A DNA stretch of 64,000 nt from NCBI GenBank assembly GCA_046593925.1, contig JBKJQN010000097.1, positions 1 to 64,000 of the forward strand. Reading direction: 5' to 3'. Position numbers and translations under genes: made by a program. Source of the stretch: JAYVYM01 sp046593925. Lineage in GTDB: Bacteria; Actinomycetota; Actinomycetes; Mycobacteriales; SCTD01. Each line of letters begins with the position of its first letter. Positions within the stretch are counted from its first letter, which is position 1. The notes below the pieces were generated by a model, which was given only the letters and a program-made list of their open reading frames with translations, did not search any database and was not told the DNA's origin. Below, one piece after another: positions 23,662-32,316 of the stretch.

Positions 23662-23874
23662 CTACCCGGTGCGGTAGGGCAGGAACTTGCCGTTGAGGGT
23701 GACCACGACCCGGTCACCTGCCGGGTCGGGGCGCCGCCGGCGGGTTGCGGCTGCCTCGGGCCGTACGTCGAGGTGGAGCCCGACGAGTGTCCGGTGCCCG
23801 GGAGGCAGCCGCGGAACGGGCCCACCCGCCATGTCGGGCACCCGGACGGGTGTGGACAACCGCGTCTCAGCCAC
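23662..23874 (-). CDS. Short hypothetical protein upstream of the AlkX-type gene
   Basis: A possible 70-residue product from GTG 23874 ending three bases before the glycosylase start, so it could be the first gene of that transcript. It is Pro/Arg/Val-rich, with a beta-like end (DRVVVTLNGKFLPYRTG), and has no recognised family, signal or membrane segment. The neighbourhood contains decayed genes, so this may be a remnant and not a functional gene. Confidence 0.3.
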   Translation of the reverse strand: MAETRLSTPVRVPDMAGGPVPRLPPGHRTLVGLHLDVRPEAAATRRRRPDPAGDRVVVTLNGKFLPYRTG

Positions 23875-23907
23875 CAGTTCTGCATGATCGCCGGGGATGG
23901 CTACGCG

Positions 23908-24370
23908 TCACCGATCGCCCAGGTCCAGGGTCCACCGGCTCATGACGCCGGCAACGTGGTAGCCGAGCACCTCGTTGACCGTGATCATGGGGGCGTTGAC
24001 GGCGGCGTTCCAGGTCGACACCAGCCGGGTCGCCGGCGAGGCGTCCTGCAGGGCGCGCAGCGTCGTGACCTTCAGCAGCAGCCCGAGCCGGTGACCGCGG
24101 TGGCCGGGCATGACCAGGGTGTCCCCCTGGTAGGCCCGGGTCGGCTCCGCCAGCGGCACCCCCAGGTCGGTGTACGCGACGAGGTGCCCGCCGTGGACTG
24201 CGGCCGCCGTCCACCGGTCGCGGCCCTAACGCTGGATCTCGTCCTCGTGGTCGACGAGCCGGGCGACGTCCCAGACCTCCGGCTGCAGGTCGAGCTCCCC
24301 CATCGGCGCCTCTGTCGACCTCCACCGCGAGAGCTCGGCCCGGTCGGGCCGCAGGTGGGCGGGCGTGGGC
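23908..24370 (-). pseudogene. Truncated GNAT acetyltransferase with internal stop
   Basis: Reading leftwards from about 24370 the frame gives APMGELDLQPEVWDVARL, then an in-frame TAG at about 24226-24228, then GRDRWTAAAVHGGHLVAY, PGHRGHRLGLLLKV (acetyl-CoA pyrophosphate loop) and TWNAAVNAPMITVNEVLGY to TGA at 23908. This matches the second half of the double-GNAT proteins common in actinobacteria; the first half is absent. With the stop changed to Gln the segment would be continuous, so one nonsense mutation plus a 5' truncation explain it. Confidence 0.65.
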
Positions 24371-24377
24371 CCGCGTC

Positions 24378-24589
24378 AGCCGACGACGTCGTAGCGCGGG
24401 CGTACGGCCGGCAGCGCGCACGTCGCCCCGGCCACCACGGCGAACGCCCGCCCGGCGACCAGGTCGTGCGGCTCGTCGACCTCGCCGGGCAGCGCACGGC
24501 CCGGCTGGCAGCACCCCCGTGTGGTCGCCGCCCGGCCGACCGAGGGCCAGCGCCAGCTCGCGCTGCTCGACGTCGTGGACCTGCACCGG
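24378..24589. other. Unassigned stretch between the GNAT remnant and SSADH gene
   Basis: No supported gene was seen in these 212 bases. One minus-strand frame ends LVAGRAFAVVAGATCALPAVR-like sequence at a TGA at 24376-24378, which could be the last residues of another lost gene, but it has no start and no recognised family. Confidence 0.4.
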
Positions 24590-25999
24590 CTACTCGGCGC
24601 GGGCGGTGCCGGCGTCGGGGGCGCCCTCGCCCACCCAGACCGCCTTGATGTTGCAGAACTCCCGCATCCCGTGGGCGGCCAGCTCGCGGCCGTGCCCGGA
24701 CGCCTTGACGCCGCCGAACGGCAGCTCCGGGAACGACGCGGTCATCCCATTGATGAATGTCTGGCCGGCCTGCAGGTCGCGGATGAAGGCGGTCCGCTCG
24801 GCCGGGTCGTTGGTCCAGGCGTTGGCCCCCAGGCCAAACCGGGTGGCGTTGGCGACGGCCAGCGCCTCCGTCAGGTCGCCGACCCGGTGCAGCTGCGCGA
24901 CCGGACCGAAGACCTCCTCGAGGTACATGTCCATCGCCGGGGTGACGCCCGTGATCAGCGTCGGCGGGTACCACCAGCCGGGCCGGTCGGGGCGCTCGCC
25001 ACCGAGCAGGACGGTGGCGCCCTTGTCGACGGCGTCCTGCACCAGCGCCTCGACGTCGGCTCGGCCCTGCTCGGTCGCCAGCGGACCGACGTCGGTGCCC
25101 TCGTCCATCGGGTCGCCGACCACCAGCGCCGACAACTCCTTGGCGAACAGCTCCGTGAACTTCTCGTACACGTCGGTGTGCACGATGAACCGCTTCGCGG
25201 CGATGCAGCTCTGCCCGTTGTTCTGGCAGCGGCTGGTGGTAGCGACCTTCGCCGCCTTCGCGAGGTCGGCCGAGGGCATGACGACGAACGGGTCGGAGCC
25301 GCCGAGCTCCAACACGACCTTCTTGAGCACCTCGCCGGCGGTACGGGCGACAGCGACCCCCGCGCCCTCGCTGCCGGTCAGGGTGGCCGCGGCCACCCGG
25401 TCGTCGCGGAGCACGGCGTCGACGGCGCCGCTCCCGACCAGCAGGGTCTGGAACACATCCGGCGGGAACCCCGCCTGCTCGAACAGCTCCTGCATGAACA
25501 GCGCCGTCTGAGGCACGTTGCTGGCGTGCTTGAGCAGACCGACGTTGCCGGCCATCAGCGCCGGGGCAGCGAAGCGCATCGCCTGCCAGAGCGGGAAGTT
25601 CCAGGGCATGATCGCCAGGACGACCCCGAGCGGCAGGTAGTGGGCGTACGCCTCGGTGGCGCCGACCGACGCGGCGTCGACCGGCTCGTCGGCCAGGAAC
25701 TGCGCGCCGTGGTCGGCGTAGTAGCGCAGCCCCGCGGCGCACTTGCCGATCTCGGCGAGACTCGCCTTCTTCGTCTTGCCCATCTCCAGCGTCATCAGCG
25801 ACGCGACCTCGTCACTGCGCCGGTCGAGCACGTCGGCGGCGGCGCGCAGCCAGCCAGCCCGCTCGTCGTACGTCGTACGTCGGTAGCCCTCGGCGGCCGC
25901 GTGGGCGCGGGCCAGCCGGTCCTCCAGCTCGGCCGGGGTGAGATCGTCGAAGGTCCTCAGGACCTCGCCGCTACGGGGGTCGGTTGTCGCGATCGCCAT
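24590..25999 (-). CDS. gabD1: Succinate-semialdehyde dehydrogenase (NADP-dependent, GabD1 type)
   Basis: A 469-residue aldehyde dehydrogenase oxidising succinic semialdehyde to succinate. Catalytic residues are Glu231 (LELGGSDPF) and Cys265 (NNGQSCIAAKRF); the cofactor fold has MPWNFPLWQ and TGSEGAG. The lack of an N-terminal extension and the FGGVKASGHGRELA ending fit the GabD1 group. ATG 25999. It is a stand-alone gene divergent from the GNAT at 26042, 42 bases apart; no GABA aminotransferase gene is near. Confidence 0.88.
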   Translation of the reverse strand: MAIATTDPRSGEVLRTFDDLTPAELEDRLARAHAAAEGYRRTTYDERAGWLRAAADVLDRRSDEVASLMTLEMGKTKKASLAEIGKCAAGLRYYADHGAQFLADEPVDAASVGATEAYAHYLPLGVVLAIMPWNFPLWQAMRFAAPALMAGNVGLLKHASNVPQTALFMQELFEQAGFPPDVFQTLLVGSGAVDAVLRDDRVAAATLTGSEGAGVAVARTAGEVLKKVVLELGGSDPFVVMPSADLAKAAKVATTSRCQNNGQSCIAAKRFIVHTDVYEKFTELFAKELSALVVGDPMDEGTDVGPLATEQGRADVEALVQDAVDKGATVLLGGERPDRPGWWYPPTLITGVTPAMDMYLEEVFGPVAQLHRVGDLTEALAVANATRFGLGANAWTNDPAERTAFIRDLQAGQTFINGMTASFPELPFGGVKASGHGRELAAHGMREFCNIKAVWVGEGAPDAGTARAE

Positions 26000-26041
26000 A
26001 CCCGCGACCTTCCCACCCCGCGGTCATGGCACCCTCGCCGG

Positions 26042-26587
26042 GTGGCCGACGTCAGCGTGCGCCCCGCCCGGCCCCCGGACGCCGAGCGGGTCGCCCGCGT
26101 GCAGCTGACGACCTGGCGCACCGCGTACAACGACCTGCTCCCCCGCGAGGCACTCGAGCTGCCCGAGGTGCAGGCCGCCGCCGTCTGGCTCAACGCCGTC
26201 GAGGCGCCGGCGTCAGCCCGGCACCGGGTCCTGGTGGCCCAGGAGCGGGACGAACTCGTGGGGTTCGCCTCGACAGCGCCCGCCGACGACGACGACCTGG
26301 ACGGCGACAGCACCGCGGAGCTCACGGCCCTGCTCGTCGAGCCTCGTTGGGGACGCCGCGGGCACGGCTCGCGGCTGCTCGCGGCCTGCGTCGACGGCTG
26401 GCAGGGCGACGGCGTCCGTACAGCGGTCGCCTGGGCGTTCGAGGGTGATCCGGCGACCCGCGCCTTCCTCAGCTCCGCGGGCTGGGAGCTCGACGGCCGC
26501 TCCCGCGGCCTGGACACCGGCAGCCGGGTGCAGCACCAGTTGCGCTACCACGTGGACGTGACGCCCAGTGATATCAACCCCACGTGA
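26042..26587 (+). CDS. GNAT-family N-acetyltransferase
   Basis: A 181-residue acetyltransferase. VRPARPPDAERVARVQLTTW opens the fold in the RimI/GNAT manner, AELTALLVEPRWGRRGHGSRLL is the acetyl-CoA binding segment (R/Q-x-x-G-x-G/A), and FLSSAGWELDGRSR closes it. GTG 26042 was chosen at the first residue that matches the fold. The stop overlaps the next gene start by four bases (GTGA), so it is coupled to the DUF2461 gene. Substrate unknown. Confidence 0.83.
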   Translation: MADVSVRPARPPDAERVARVQLTTWRTAYNDLLPREALELPEVQAAAVWLNAVEAPASARHRVLVAQERDELVGFASTAPADDDDLDGDSTAELTALLVEPRWGRRGHGSRLLAACVDGWQGDGVRTAVAWAFEGDPATRAFLSSAGWELDGRSRGLDTGSRVQHQLRYHVDVTPSDINPT

Positions 26588-27252
26588 CTGACAGCGCATT
26601 CGCCGGCTTCCCCGAGCAGGCCCTGGAGTTCTACGAGGGCTTGCAGGCTGACAACACCAAGGCGTACTGGACCGACCACCGGGCGACCTACGACCAGACC
26701 GTGAAGGCTCCGCTGGAGGCGCTGCTCGCCACGCTCGAGCCGGAGTTCGGTCCCGCGAAACTGTTCCGGCCCTACCGTGACGTCCGGTTCAGCAAGGACA
26801 AGACGCCGTACAAGACGGCGGCCGCGGCCGCGGTCGGCGACGACGGGCCGGGCGTGCTGTATCTGCAGCTGTCGGCCGACGGCCTGCTGCTGGCCGGTGG
26901 GGCGTACGCGCTCGCGACCGACCAGGCCCGTCGGCTGCGGGCCGCGATCGCCGACGACCGGCCGGGCCGGGCACTGGTGCGGCTGCTGGCGACCCTGCGC
27001 CCCGCAGGGTTCGAGATCGACGGCCAGCGGCTCAAGCGGCTGCCGAAGGAGTTCGACCCGGGCGCACCGCGGGCCGACCTGCTGACGCTGAAGACGCTGG
27101 TCGCCGTCCAGCACCACGAGCCCGCGCCGTGGCTGCACCAACCGCAGTCGCTGGACCGGATCGCTGCCGCCTGGCGCGCCCTCGGCCCCCTCAACGCCTG
27201 GCTGCGGGACCACGTGGGCCCGCCGCGCGTGGAGCGTCAGGTCGATAGCTGA
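26584..27252 (+). CDS. DUF2461 (TIGR02453) family protein
   Basis: A 222-residue cytoplasmic protein. The N-terminus FAGFPEQALEFYEGLQADNTKAYW and the FRPYRDVRFSKDKTPYKT segment are signatures of the widespread DUF2461 family, whose biochemical role is unknown. Full length for the family. It starts at GTG 26584 inside the stop of the GNAT gene, which suggests a functional pair, perhaps a modified-substrate/enzyme relationship, but nothing in the sequence proves that. Confidence 0.88.
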   Translation: MTDSAFAGFPEQALEFYEGLQADNTKAYWTDHRATYDQTVKAPLEALLATLEPEFGPAKLFRPYRDVRFSKDKTPYKTAAAAAVGDDGPGVLYLQLSADGLLLAGGAYALATDQARRLRAAIADDRPGRALVRLLATLRPAGFEIDGQRLKRLPKEFDPGAPRADLLTLKTLVAVQHHEPAPWLHQPQSLDRIAAAWRALGPLNAWLRDHVGPPRVERQVDS

Positions 27253-27312
27253 GCGCCTTCCTCCAGATGCTCCTGAGCGGGACCGGTGGCAAGGCACCCA
27301 GGTCGTCCGTGG

Positions 27313-29043
27313 TCAGTCCGGCGGCCGCCGGGCAGGGGCCCGGTGGGCAAGTTCGCGACGGACCGTGGCCTTGCGGCCCTTGATCAGAGTGGCCCGCAGG
27401 GCCGCCACCACCTCGTCGGCGGCCGACTCGGGCACCTCGACCAGGGAGAACCGCTGGAAGATCTCGATCGCCCCGATGTCCCGCCCGGACAGCGACGACT
27501 CGCCCGTCACGGCGCCAACGAGATCCTGCGGTCGGACGCCCGACTCCCGGCCGGTGCCGACGAACAGCTTGGTGGTCTGGCCCGAGGAGCCGCGGCGCGC
27601 GCGGCTCGGCGGGGGCCGCTCCCCGGACACCGGCTCCCGCCGCGGGCCGGTGGTGCGGGCTTCGGCCGGCGACCGCGAAGCTGCCCGCGGCGAGGGCTGC
27701 ACGATCTCCTGCTCGTCGGGCGGCAGGCCGCCCGCCTCGTGGGCCAGCGCGACGGCGGCCGTCGCGACCCGCTCGAGGTCGAACTCGTCGGCGAGGGAGG
27801 CGACCAGCGGCCCGTAGCGCGCGGTGTCGCCGCGCAGCAGGACCTCGCGCAGGGCGCCCCGGGTCGCCTCGAGCCGCAGCGCCCGCAGGTCGGCGACGCT
27901 CGGCAGGGCGACCAGCGGGATCTGCTGCCCCGTGAGGCGCTCGATCGTGTGCAGCATGCGCTGCTCGCGCGGCTCCGCGAGGGTGATCGCGACGCCCTCG
28001 CGGCCGGCGCGGCCGACCCGGCCGATCCGGTGGACGTAGGACTCCGGCGCCGACGGGACGTCGTAGTTGACGACGTGGGTGAGGTGGTCCACGTCGAGCC
28101 CGCGGGCTGCGACGTCGGTCGCGACCAGCAGGTCTGCGGTCTGCGCCCGCAGCCGCCCCATCACCCGGTCGCGCTGGTCCTGGCTCATCCCGCCGTGCAG
28201 CGGCTCCGCCCGGTAGCCGCGGCCGTTCAGCGTCTGGGTCAGGCTGTCGACGTCGGCACGGGTGCGGCAGAACACGATCGTGGCGACCGGGACCTCGACG
28301 TCGAGGACCCGGCCGAGCGCGGCCGGCTTGTCGGCGCGCGAGACGACGTACGCGCTCTGCCGCACCAGCGGCGCGGCACCGGTCGCGACGGCCGAGCCCA
28401 TCGCGATGCGCACCGGATCGGTCAGGTGCCGGCGGGCCATCCGGTCGATGTGTCCGGGCAGCGTGGCCGAGAACAGCACCGTCTGCCGCTGCGCCGGCAC
28501 CGCAGCCATGATCGCGTCGAGGTCCTCGGCGAAGCCCATGTCGAGCATCTCGTCGGCCTCGTCCAGCACGACCACCTGGACGTCGGCCAGTCGGAGCGTG
28601 CCGCGCTCGATGTGGTCCAACGCGCGGCCGGGGGTCGCGACGACGACATCGACGCCGCGCTCGAGCTCGCGCAGCTGCCGCCCGATCGGCTGGCCGCCGT
28701 AGACGGGCAGCACCCGGGCGCCGAGGCCCCGGCCGTAGCGGTGCAGCGCCTCCGACACCTGCATCGCCAGCTCACGGGTGGGCGTGAGCACGAGGCCGAC
28801 AGGGGTGCGCCCCCCGCGGCCCCCGGCGAGCCGCTGGAGCATCGGCAGCGCGAATGCGGCGGTCTTGCCGGTGCCCGTGGCGGCCTGGCCGAGTAGGTCG
28901 CGGCCGGCCAGCAGCGGAGGCAGCGCCTCAGCCTGGATCGGCGTCGGCTCCTCGTACCCCAGCGATGCGAGCTCGGCGAGCAGCTCGGGCCGAAGCCCAA
29001 GATCGGCGAAGGTGCGGGGGGTGCTGTCGTTCGGCGCGCTCAC
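27313..29043 (-). CDS. DEAD-box RNA helicase with DbpA/CsdA-type C-terminal RNA-binding domain
   Basis: A 576-residue ATP-dependent RNA helicase for ribosome assembly or mRNA decay. Motifs are complete: Q motif PTPIQAEALP, I ATGTGKT, II VLDEADEML, III SATLP, and VI HRIGRVGRAG. The C-terminal region has a basic disordered linker (about 430-490) and a small RNA-binding domain (TTKLFVGTGRESGV to the end). GTG 29043. It is convergent with the GNAT-DUF2461 pair and divergent from the membrane gene at 29096. Confidence 0.93.
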   Translation of the reverse strand: MSAPNDSTPRTFADLGLRPELLAELASLGYEEPTPIQAEALPPLLAGRDLLGQAATGTGKTAAFALPMLQRLAGGRGGRTPVGLVLTPTRELAMQVSEALHRYGRGLGARVLPVYGGQPIGRQLRELERGVDVVVATPGRALDHIERGTLRLADVQVVVLDEADEMLDMGFAEDLDAIMAAVPAQRQTVLFSATLPGHIDRMARRHLTDPVRIAMGSAVATGAAPLVRQSAYVVSRADKPAALGRVLDVEVPVATIVFCRTRADVDSLTQTLNGRGYRAEPLHGGMSQDQRDRVMGRLRAQTADLLVATDVAARGLDVDHLTHVVNYDVPSAPESYVHRIGRVGRAGREGVAITLAEPREQRMLHTIERLTGQQIPLVALPSVADLRALRLEATRGALREVLLRGDTARYGPLVASLADEFDLERVATAAVALAHEAGGLPPDEQEIVQPSPRAASRSPAEARTTGPRREPVSGERPPPSRARRGSSGQTTKLFVGTGRESGVRPQDLVGAVTGESSLSGRDIGAIEIFQRFSLVEVPESAADEVVAALRATLIKGRKATVRRELAHRAPARRPPD

Positions 29044-29095
29044 CGGTCCAGCCTGCCGTACGCCCGTCGCGGCTCTCGCGGTGGTAGAACGCGCC

Positions 29096-29788
29096 GTGCC
29101 CCGACTTGTCAGACACGAGCGCCGCGGGGAAGCTCGGCTGCCCGCCGCCCTCGCCGTCCTGGTCGCGATGGCCCTCTACGCACTGCTTCCTGCCGGTCTG
29201 GTGGTCATCGACGGCTACCTCATCCCGGTGCTCGGGCTGCTCCTGCTGGTGCCGCTCATCGCGGTCAACCCCCGCCGGCTGACCCGCGAGACGCAGCTGT
29301 CGCGCGCTGCCTCTCTCGGCCTCGTCGGGCTGATCGGCCTGGCCAACACCTACGCCCTGGTCATGCTCGTGAGAGCGCTCCTCGCCAGCCGGGTGGACAA
29401 CGGCCGGGTGCTGCTCGCCGCAGCCCTACAGGTGTGGCTGACCAACATCATCGTGTTCGGGCTGGCGTTCTGGGAGCTCGACCGTGACGGCCCGGTCGCG
29501 CGCACCCAGCGCACCCGCGCTCAGCTGGGGCAGGCCGACTTCATGTTCCCCCAGGAGCAGTGCGACGACGCCGTCGACGAGGTCGCGGCCGGCTCCAGCG
29601 GGAAGGCCGACTGGGTCCCCACCCTGGTCGACTACCTGTACGTCTCGCTCACCAACTCCACCGCGTTCAGCCCCACCGACACGATGCCGCTCTCGCCGCG
29701 GGCCAAGGTCCTGATGGGGCTGCAGGGCATCACCGCACTGGTGATCTCGGTGCTGGTCATCTCCCGCGGCGTGAACATCCTGAAGTAG
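29096..29788 (+). CDS. Multi-pass membrane protein with channel-like C-terminal helix pair
   Basis: A 230-residue integral membrane protein from GTG 29096. About five to six helices are predicted; the basic N-terminus (RLVRHERRGEAR) is cytosolic by the positive-inside rule. The segment DYLYVSLTNSTAFSPTDTMPL followed by a final helix resembles the pore-region arrangement of small ion-channel-like actinobacterial membrane proteins, but there is no GYG selectivity filter. Function unknown. The divergent start is 52 bases from the helicase start. Confidence 0.75.
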   Translation: MPRLVRHERRGEARLPAALAVLVAMALYALLPAGLVVIDGYLIPVLGLLLLVPLIAVNPRRLTRETQLSRAASLGLVGLIGLANTYALVMLVRALLASRVDNGRVLLAAALQVWLTNIIVFGLAFWELDRDGPVARTQRTRAQLGQADFMFPQEQCDDAVDEVAAGSSGKADWVPTLVDYLYVSLTNSTAFSPTDTMPLSPRAKVLMGLQGITALVISVLVISRGVNILK

Positions 29789-29800
29789 TCGGCGCTGCGC

Positions 29801-29842
29801 CTGCTGATCTCACCGCTGGGACTGCTGATCTCACCGCTGGGA
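29801..29842. repeat. Two tandem 21-base copies at the AIM24-3 stop codon
   Basis: CTGCTGATCTCACCGCTGGGA occurs twice in direct succession (29801-29821 and 29822-29842). On the minus strand each copy contains a TGA in the same frame, so the AIM24 gene ends in the second copy at 29831 and a spare in-frame stop lies in the first copy. The unit is a multiple of three. Confidence 0.85.
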
Positions 29843-30574
29843 CTGCTGGGCCCTCGCGACGAGCCGCTGCCCGAGCGAGCCGGCCTGGGCCGTCGACAGC
29901 TGCTGGGTCTGCTGCTCGACGATGCGCAGCAGGGCGGGGTCCTCGCGCAGCACCTCCGAGCTCTGCAGCAGGATCGTGCCGGCACCGATGAAGGCGTACT
30001 GCCGCTCCTCGCCAGACTCGCGGCCCATGACCCCCTGCAGCATCCCGCCCAGACTCGCCGCCATCCACTCGGTGTCGTAGTGCACGGCCGGGCTGGGGCA
30101 CTCGGCCCAGCCCAGCAGCGCCTCCGGGTCGGCGCGGAACGGCGGCTCCGCAAAGATCACCGGACCGTTCGAGGACGCCAGGAACGTGCCGGACCCCAGC
30201 AGGGTGACGAAGCCAGGCACGATCGACTGCTTGAGCTCCAGCGTCGGGGCGAACCCCAGCAGGTTGTGCGCCCGGATCGTCAGATTCCCGTCGTCGAGGT
30301 CGAAGGAGTTGACGTCGAAGCCGCGGTCGGCCAGCAGCACCTTGCCGGCGCCCGAGGCGACCACCCAGTCCTGGACGTACACCGGGCTGGCGAAGCGGCT
30401 GGCGAGAAAGGCCCGCGCCGATCCGAAGGCCGTCACGGCCTGGAAGGTCACCGCGCCGTAGTGCGCGATCATCGCACCCTTCTTGACGAACCATTCGCCG
30501 TCGAGGTCGACACAGAAGCAGTACGCGTTGACGTTGTCGCCCGACGGCAGCGACGCGGCCGAGTAGGTGTTCAC
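29831..30574 (-). CDS. AIM24-family protein (third of three)
   Basis: A 247-residue all-beta protein of the AIM24/DUF124 family (TRAP-like beta-sandwich). It has YCFCVDLDGEWFVKKGAMIAHYG near the N-terminus and GFAPTLELKQSIVPGF in the middle, and an extra alpha-helical Gln-rich tail (QQTQQLSTAQAG). It is the longest and most divergent of the trio. GTG 30574 overlaps the stop of the preceding paralogue by four bases. Bacterial AIM24 proteins have no firm function; the yeast homologue acts in mitochondrial inner-membrane organisation. Confidence 0.85.
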   Translation of the reverse strand: MNTYSAASLPSGDNVNAYCFCVDLDGEWFVKKGAMIAHYGAVTFQAVTAFGSARAFLASRFASPVYVQDWVVASGAGKVLLADRGFDVNSFDLDDGNLTIRAHNLLGFAPTLELKQSIVPGFVTLLGSGTFLASSNGPVIFAEPPFRADPEALLGWAECPSPAVHYDTEWMAASLGGMLQGVMGRESGEERQYAFIGAGTILLQSSEVLREDPALLRIVEQQTQQLSTAQAGSLGQRLVARAQQSQR

Positions 30575-31221
30575 GAGAGCTTGCGCTCCGATGCCTGCAC
30601 GTGGACGGTCCCGGCGCCCGTCACGTGCAGCTGGAACGCCTCGCCGCTGCCCCTGCCGACGGCGTCGCGCCAGCCGACCTTCGCTTTGAGGTCGACGCTG
30701 AGGGCGCCGGTGTGTGCGACGTAGGCCTGCGGGTCGACCCCGACGACGTCGCCGGGGGTGACCTGCAGCGCGAAGGTGCCGCCGTGCGAGAGCAGGGCGA
30801 CCGCGCCGACGCCGGTCACCTGCGTGGTGAACAGGCCCTGCCCGGTGGCCGCGCCGCGCACCACGCCCCGCAGCCCGCCGGAGCCGAGGAACTGCACCGA
30901 GGTCTGCAGGTCGGCGTCGTGAGCCAGCAGCCGGTCGGCTTCGACGGACAGCGGGCTGGTCCCGTCGAGGTGCAGGACCGTCACGTGCAGCCCGCGGAAT
31001 CCGTACAGCACGCTGCCGGAACCGGTCGTGGCCATCATCGGTACGGACTCGCTCGTCAACGCCGCTCCGATCATCCCGACCGCGCCGCCGCCCTGGCCGT
31101 GCACCGGGCGGAAGACGACGTCACCGGTCAGCCCGAGCATGGCCCCTCGACGCGCCAGGACCGGCCGCTGCGGGCTGACAGTGGCCCGGACGACCTTGCT
31201 GTTGACGACCTCGAAGGGCAA
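30571..31221 (-). CDS. AIM24-family protein (second of three)
   Basis: A 216-residue AIM24 protein opening PFEVVNSKVVRATVSP and containing RGAMLGLTGDVVF and GQGLFTTQVTGVGAVAL, the usual two-sheet repeats of the family. The start is a TTG at 31221, three bases after the TGA of the first paralogue and about 9 bases after GGAG; no ATG or GTG is better placed. Ends in a 4-base overlap with the third paralogue. Confidence 0.85.
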   Translation of the reverse strand: MPFEVVNSKVVRATVSPQRPVLARRGAMLGLTGDVVFRPVHGQGGGAVGMIGAALTSESVPMMATTGSGSVLYGFRGLHVTVLHLDGTSPLSVEADRLLAHDADLQTSVQFLGSGGLRGVVRGAATGQGLFTTQVTGVGAVALLSHGGTFALQVTPGDVVGVDPQAYVAHTGALSVDLKAKVGWRDAVGRGSGEAFQLHVTGAGTVHVQASERKLS

Positions 31222-31224
31222 GGC

Positions 31225-31842
31225 TCAGCGCTCCGCTGGCTGCAGGCAGACCAGCCCGGAGCCGTCGAAGCGCATGGAGAACGCCTCACCCGAGCCCTCC
31301 CCGACCAGTGACCGCCAGGAGACGCCGGTCACGATCGAGGTGCTGAGCGAGCCGGTGGACGCGACGAAGGCGTCAGGGTCGACGACGAGGGACTGCCCCG
31401 GCTCCACCTCGAGCGTGATCATCGGGCCGCGGGACAGCAGCGCCACCTGCCCGCTGCCCGTGACGGTGGTGGTGCCCACGCCCTGGCCGGCCATCGCCCC
31501 ACCGAGACCGGCGAACTTGACGCCGAGGGTGAGCCCCGGCGTCGCCGCCAGCAGCGACGCAGACTCGACGGCGAGCGTGTCGCCGGCCAGGTCGACGACC
31601 GAGACGTACTGCGCGTCGACAGCCAGGTGCACGCGGCCGGTGCCGATGCACTCCATCAGCTGCAGGCCCTCGCCGGCGACCTTGCGCTTCAGGGCGGCCT
31701 TGAGTCCGTCGCCGCCACCCAGGCCGGCGCCCTTGAACTCCACGGTGCCGGTGTACGCCACCATCGAGCCCTGGGCCGCGCGCACCGAGTCACCGCGCAG
31801 CTCGACCATGAGCACCCGGCCGTCCGCCGTCAACGTCGCCAA
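31225..31842 (-). CDS. AIM24-family protein (first of three)
   Basis: A 205-residue AIM24 protein with GSMVAYTGTVEFKG near the N-terminus and GVGTTTVTGSGQVALLSRG in the centre. TTG 31842 gives the N-terminal length of homologues; ATG 31809 is a shorter alternative that would lose the first strand. It lies 21 bases after the TPR membrane gene and opens the tandem set of three paralogues, each with a different N-terminal half, which suggests a hetero-oligomer instead of dosage. Confidence 0.83.
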   Translation of the reverse strand: MATLTADGRVLMVELRGDSVRAAQGSMVAYTGTVEFKGAGLGGGDGLKAALKRKVAGEGLQLMECIGTGRVHLAVDAQYVSVVDLAGDTLAVESASLLAATPGLTLGVKFAGLGGAMAGQGVGTTTVTGSGQVALLSRGPMITLEVEPGQSLVVDPDAFVASTGSLSTSIVTGVSWRSLVGEGSGEAFSMRFDGSGLVCLQPAER

Positions 31843-31863
31843 CGCACCCCCACGGCCCGGACC

Positions 31864-32316
31864 CTAGCGGCCCTCGGACTTCTCGAGCCGGACGGCCCGG
31901 CGCATCGCGGTGCGGCCGCGCGCGGTGTCGCGGGCGTCGCCGTACGCCGTGCCGAGCCGGAACCACGCCCGCCAGTCGTCCGGGGCGGCCTCGACCTCGG
32001 CCCGCCGGGCCTCGAACAGGCCGTCGGCGGCGTCTTTCGTCAGCCGCCCGCTCGGCAGCCGGGGCAGATCGGCCGGCACCTCCGGCAGGCCGCCCTCGCG
32101 CGCCAGCCGTTCGCCGAGCCGCTGCGTGGCGAGCCCGAACCTCACCTCGCCGACCAGCAGGACCGCGCCGACGGCCACCAGCAGCAGCACGCCCACGCCG
32201 AGCAGCCGGCCGGTGAGCCGGCCGGTCGCGATCAGGTCGAAGGCCCGCACGGCCATGTAGGCAGCCACCAGCCCCGTCACCGCGACGAGCAGGACCGCAG
32301 TGGTCCGCGGCCTCAC
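31864..32316 (-). CDS. Membrane-anchored TPR-like protein
   Basis: A 150-residue protein with two N-terminal transmembrane helices (about 8-28 and 37-57) and a soluble C-terminal region resembling a tetratricopeptide repeat (DDWRAWFRLGTAYGDARDTARGRTAMRRAV). GTG 32316 overlaps the dapB TGA by four bases. This small TPR protein lies downstream of dapB in several actinobacteria; its function is unknown. Confidence 0.8.
   Translation of the reverse strand: MRPRTTAVLLVAVTGLVAAYMAVRAFDLIATGRLTGRLLGVGVLLLVAVGAVLLVGEVRFGLATQRLGERLAREGGLPEVPADLPRLPSGRLTKDAADGLFEARRAEVEAAPDDWRAWFRLGTAYGDARDTARGRTAMRRAVRLEKSEGR

Noticed and set aside
27286..28896. Plus-strand open frame of over 500 codons
   Set aside because: It is the antisense shadow of the DEAD-box helicase, a common artefact at this GC content.
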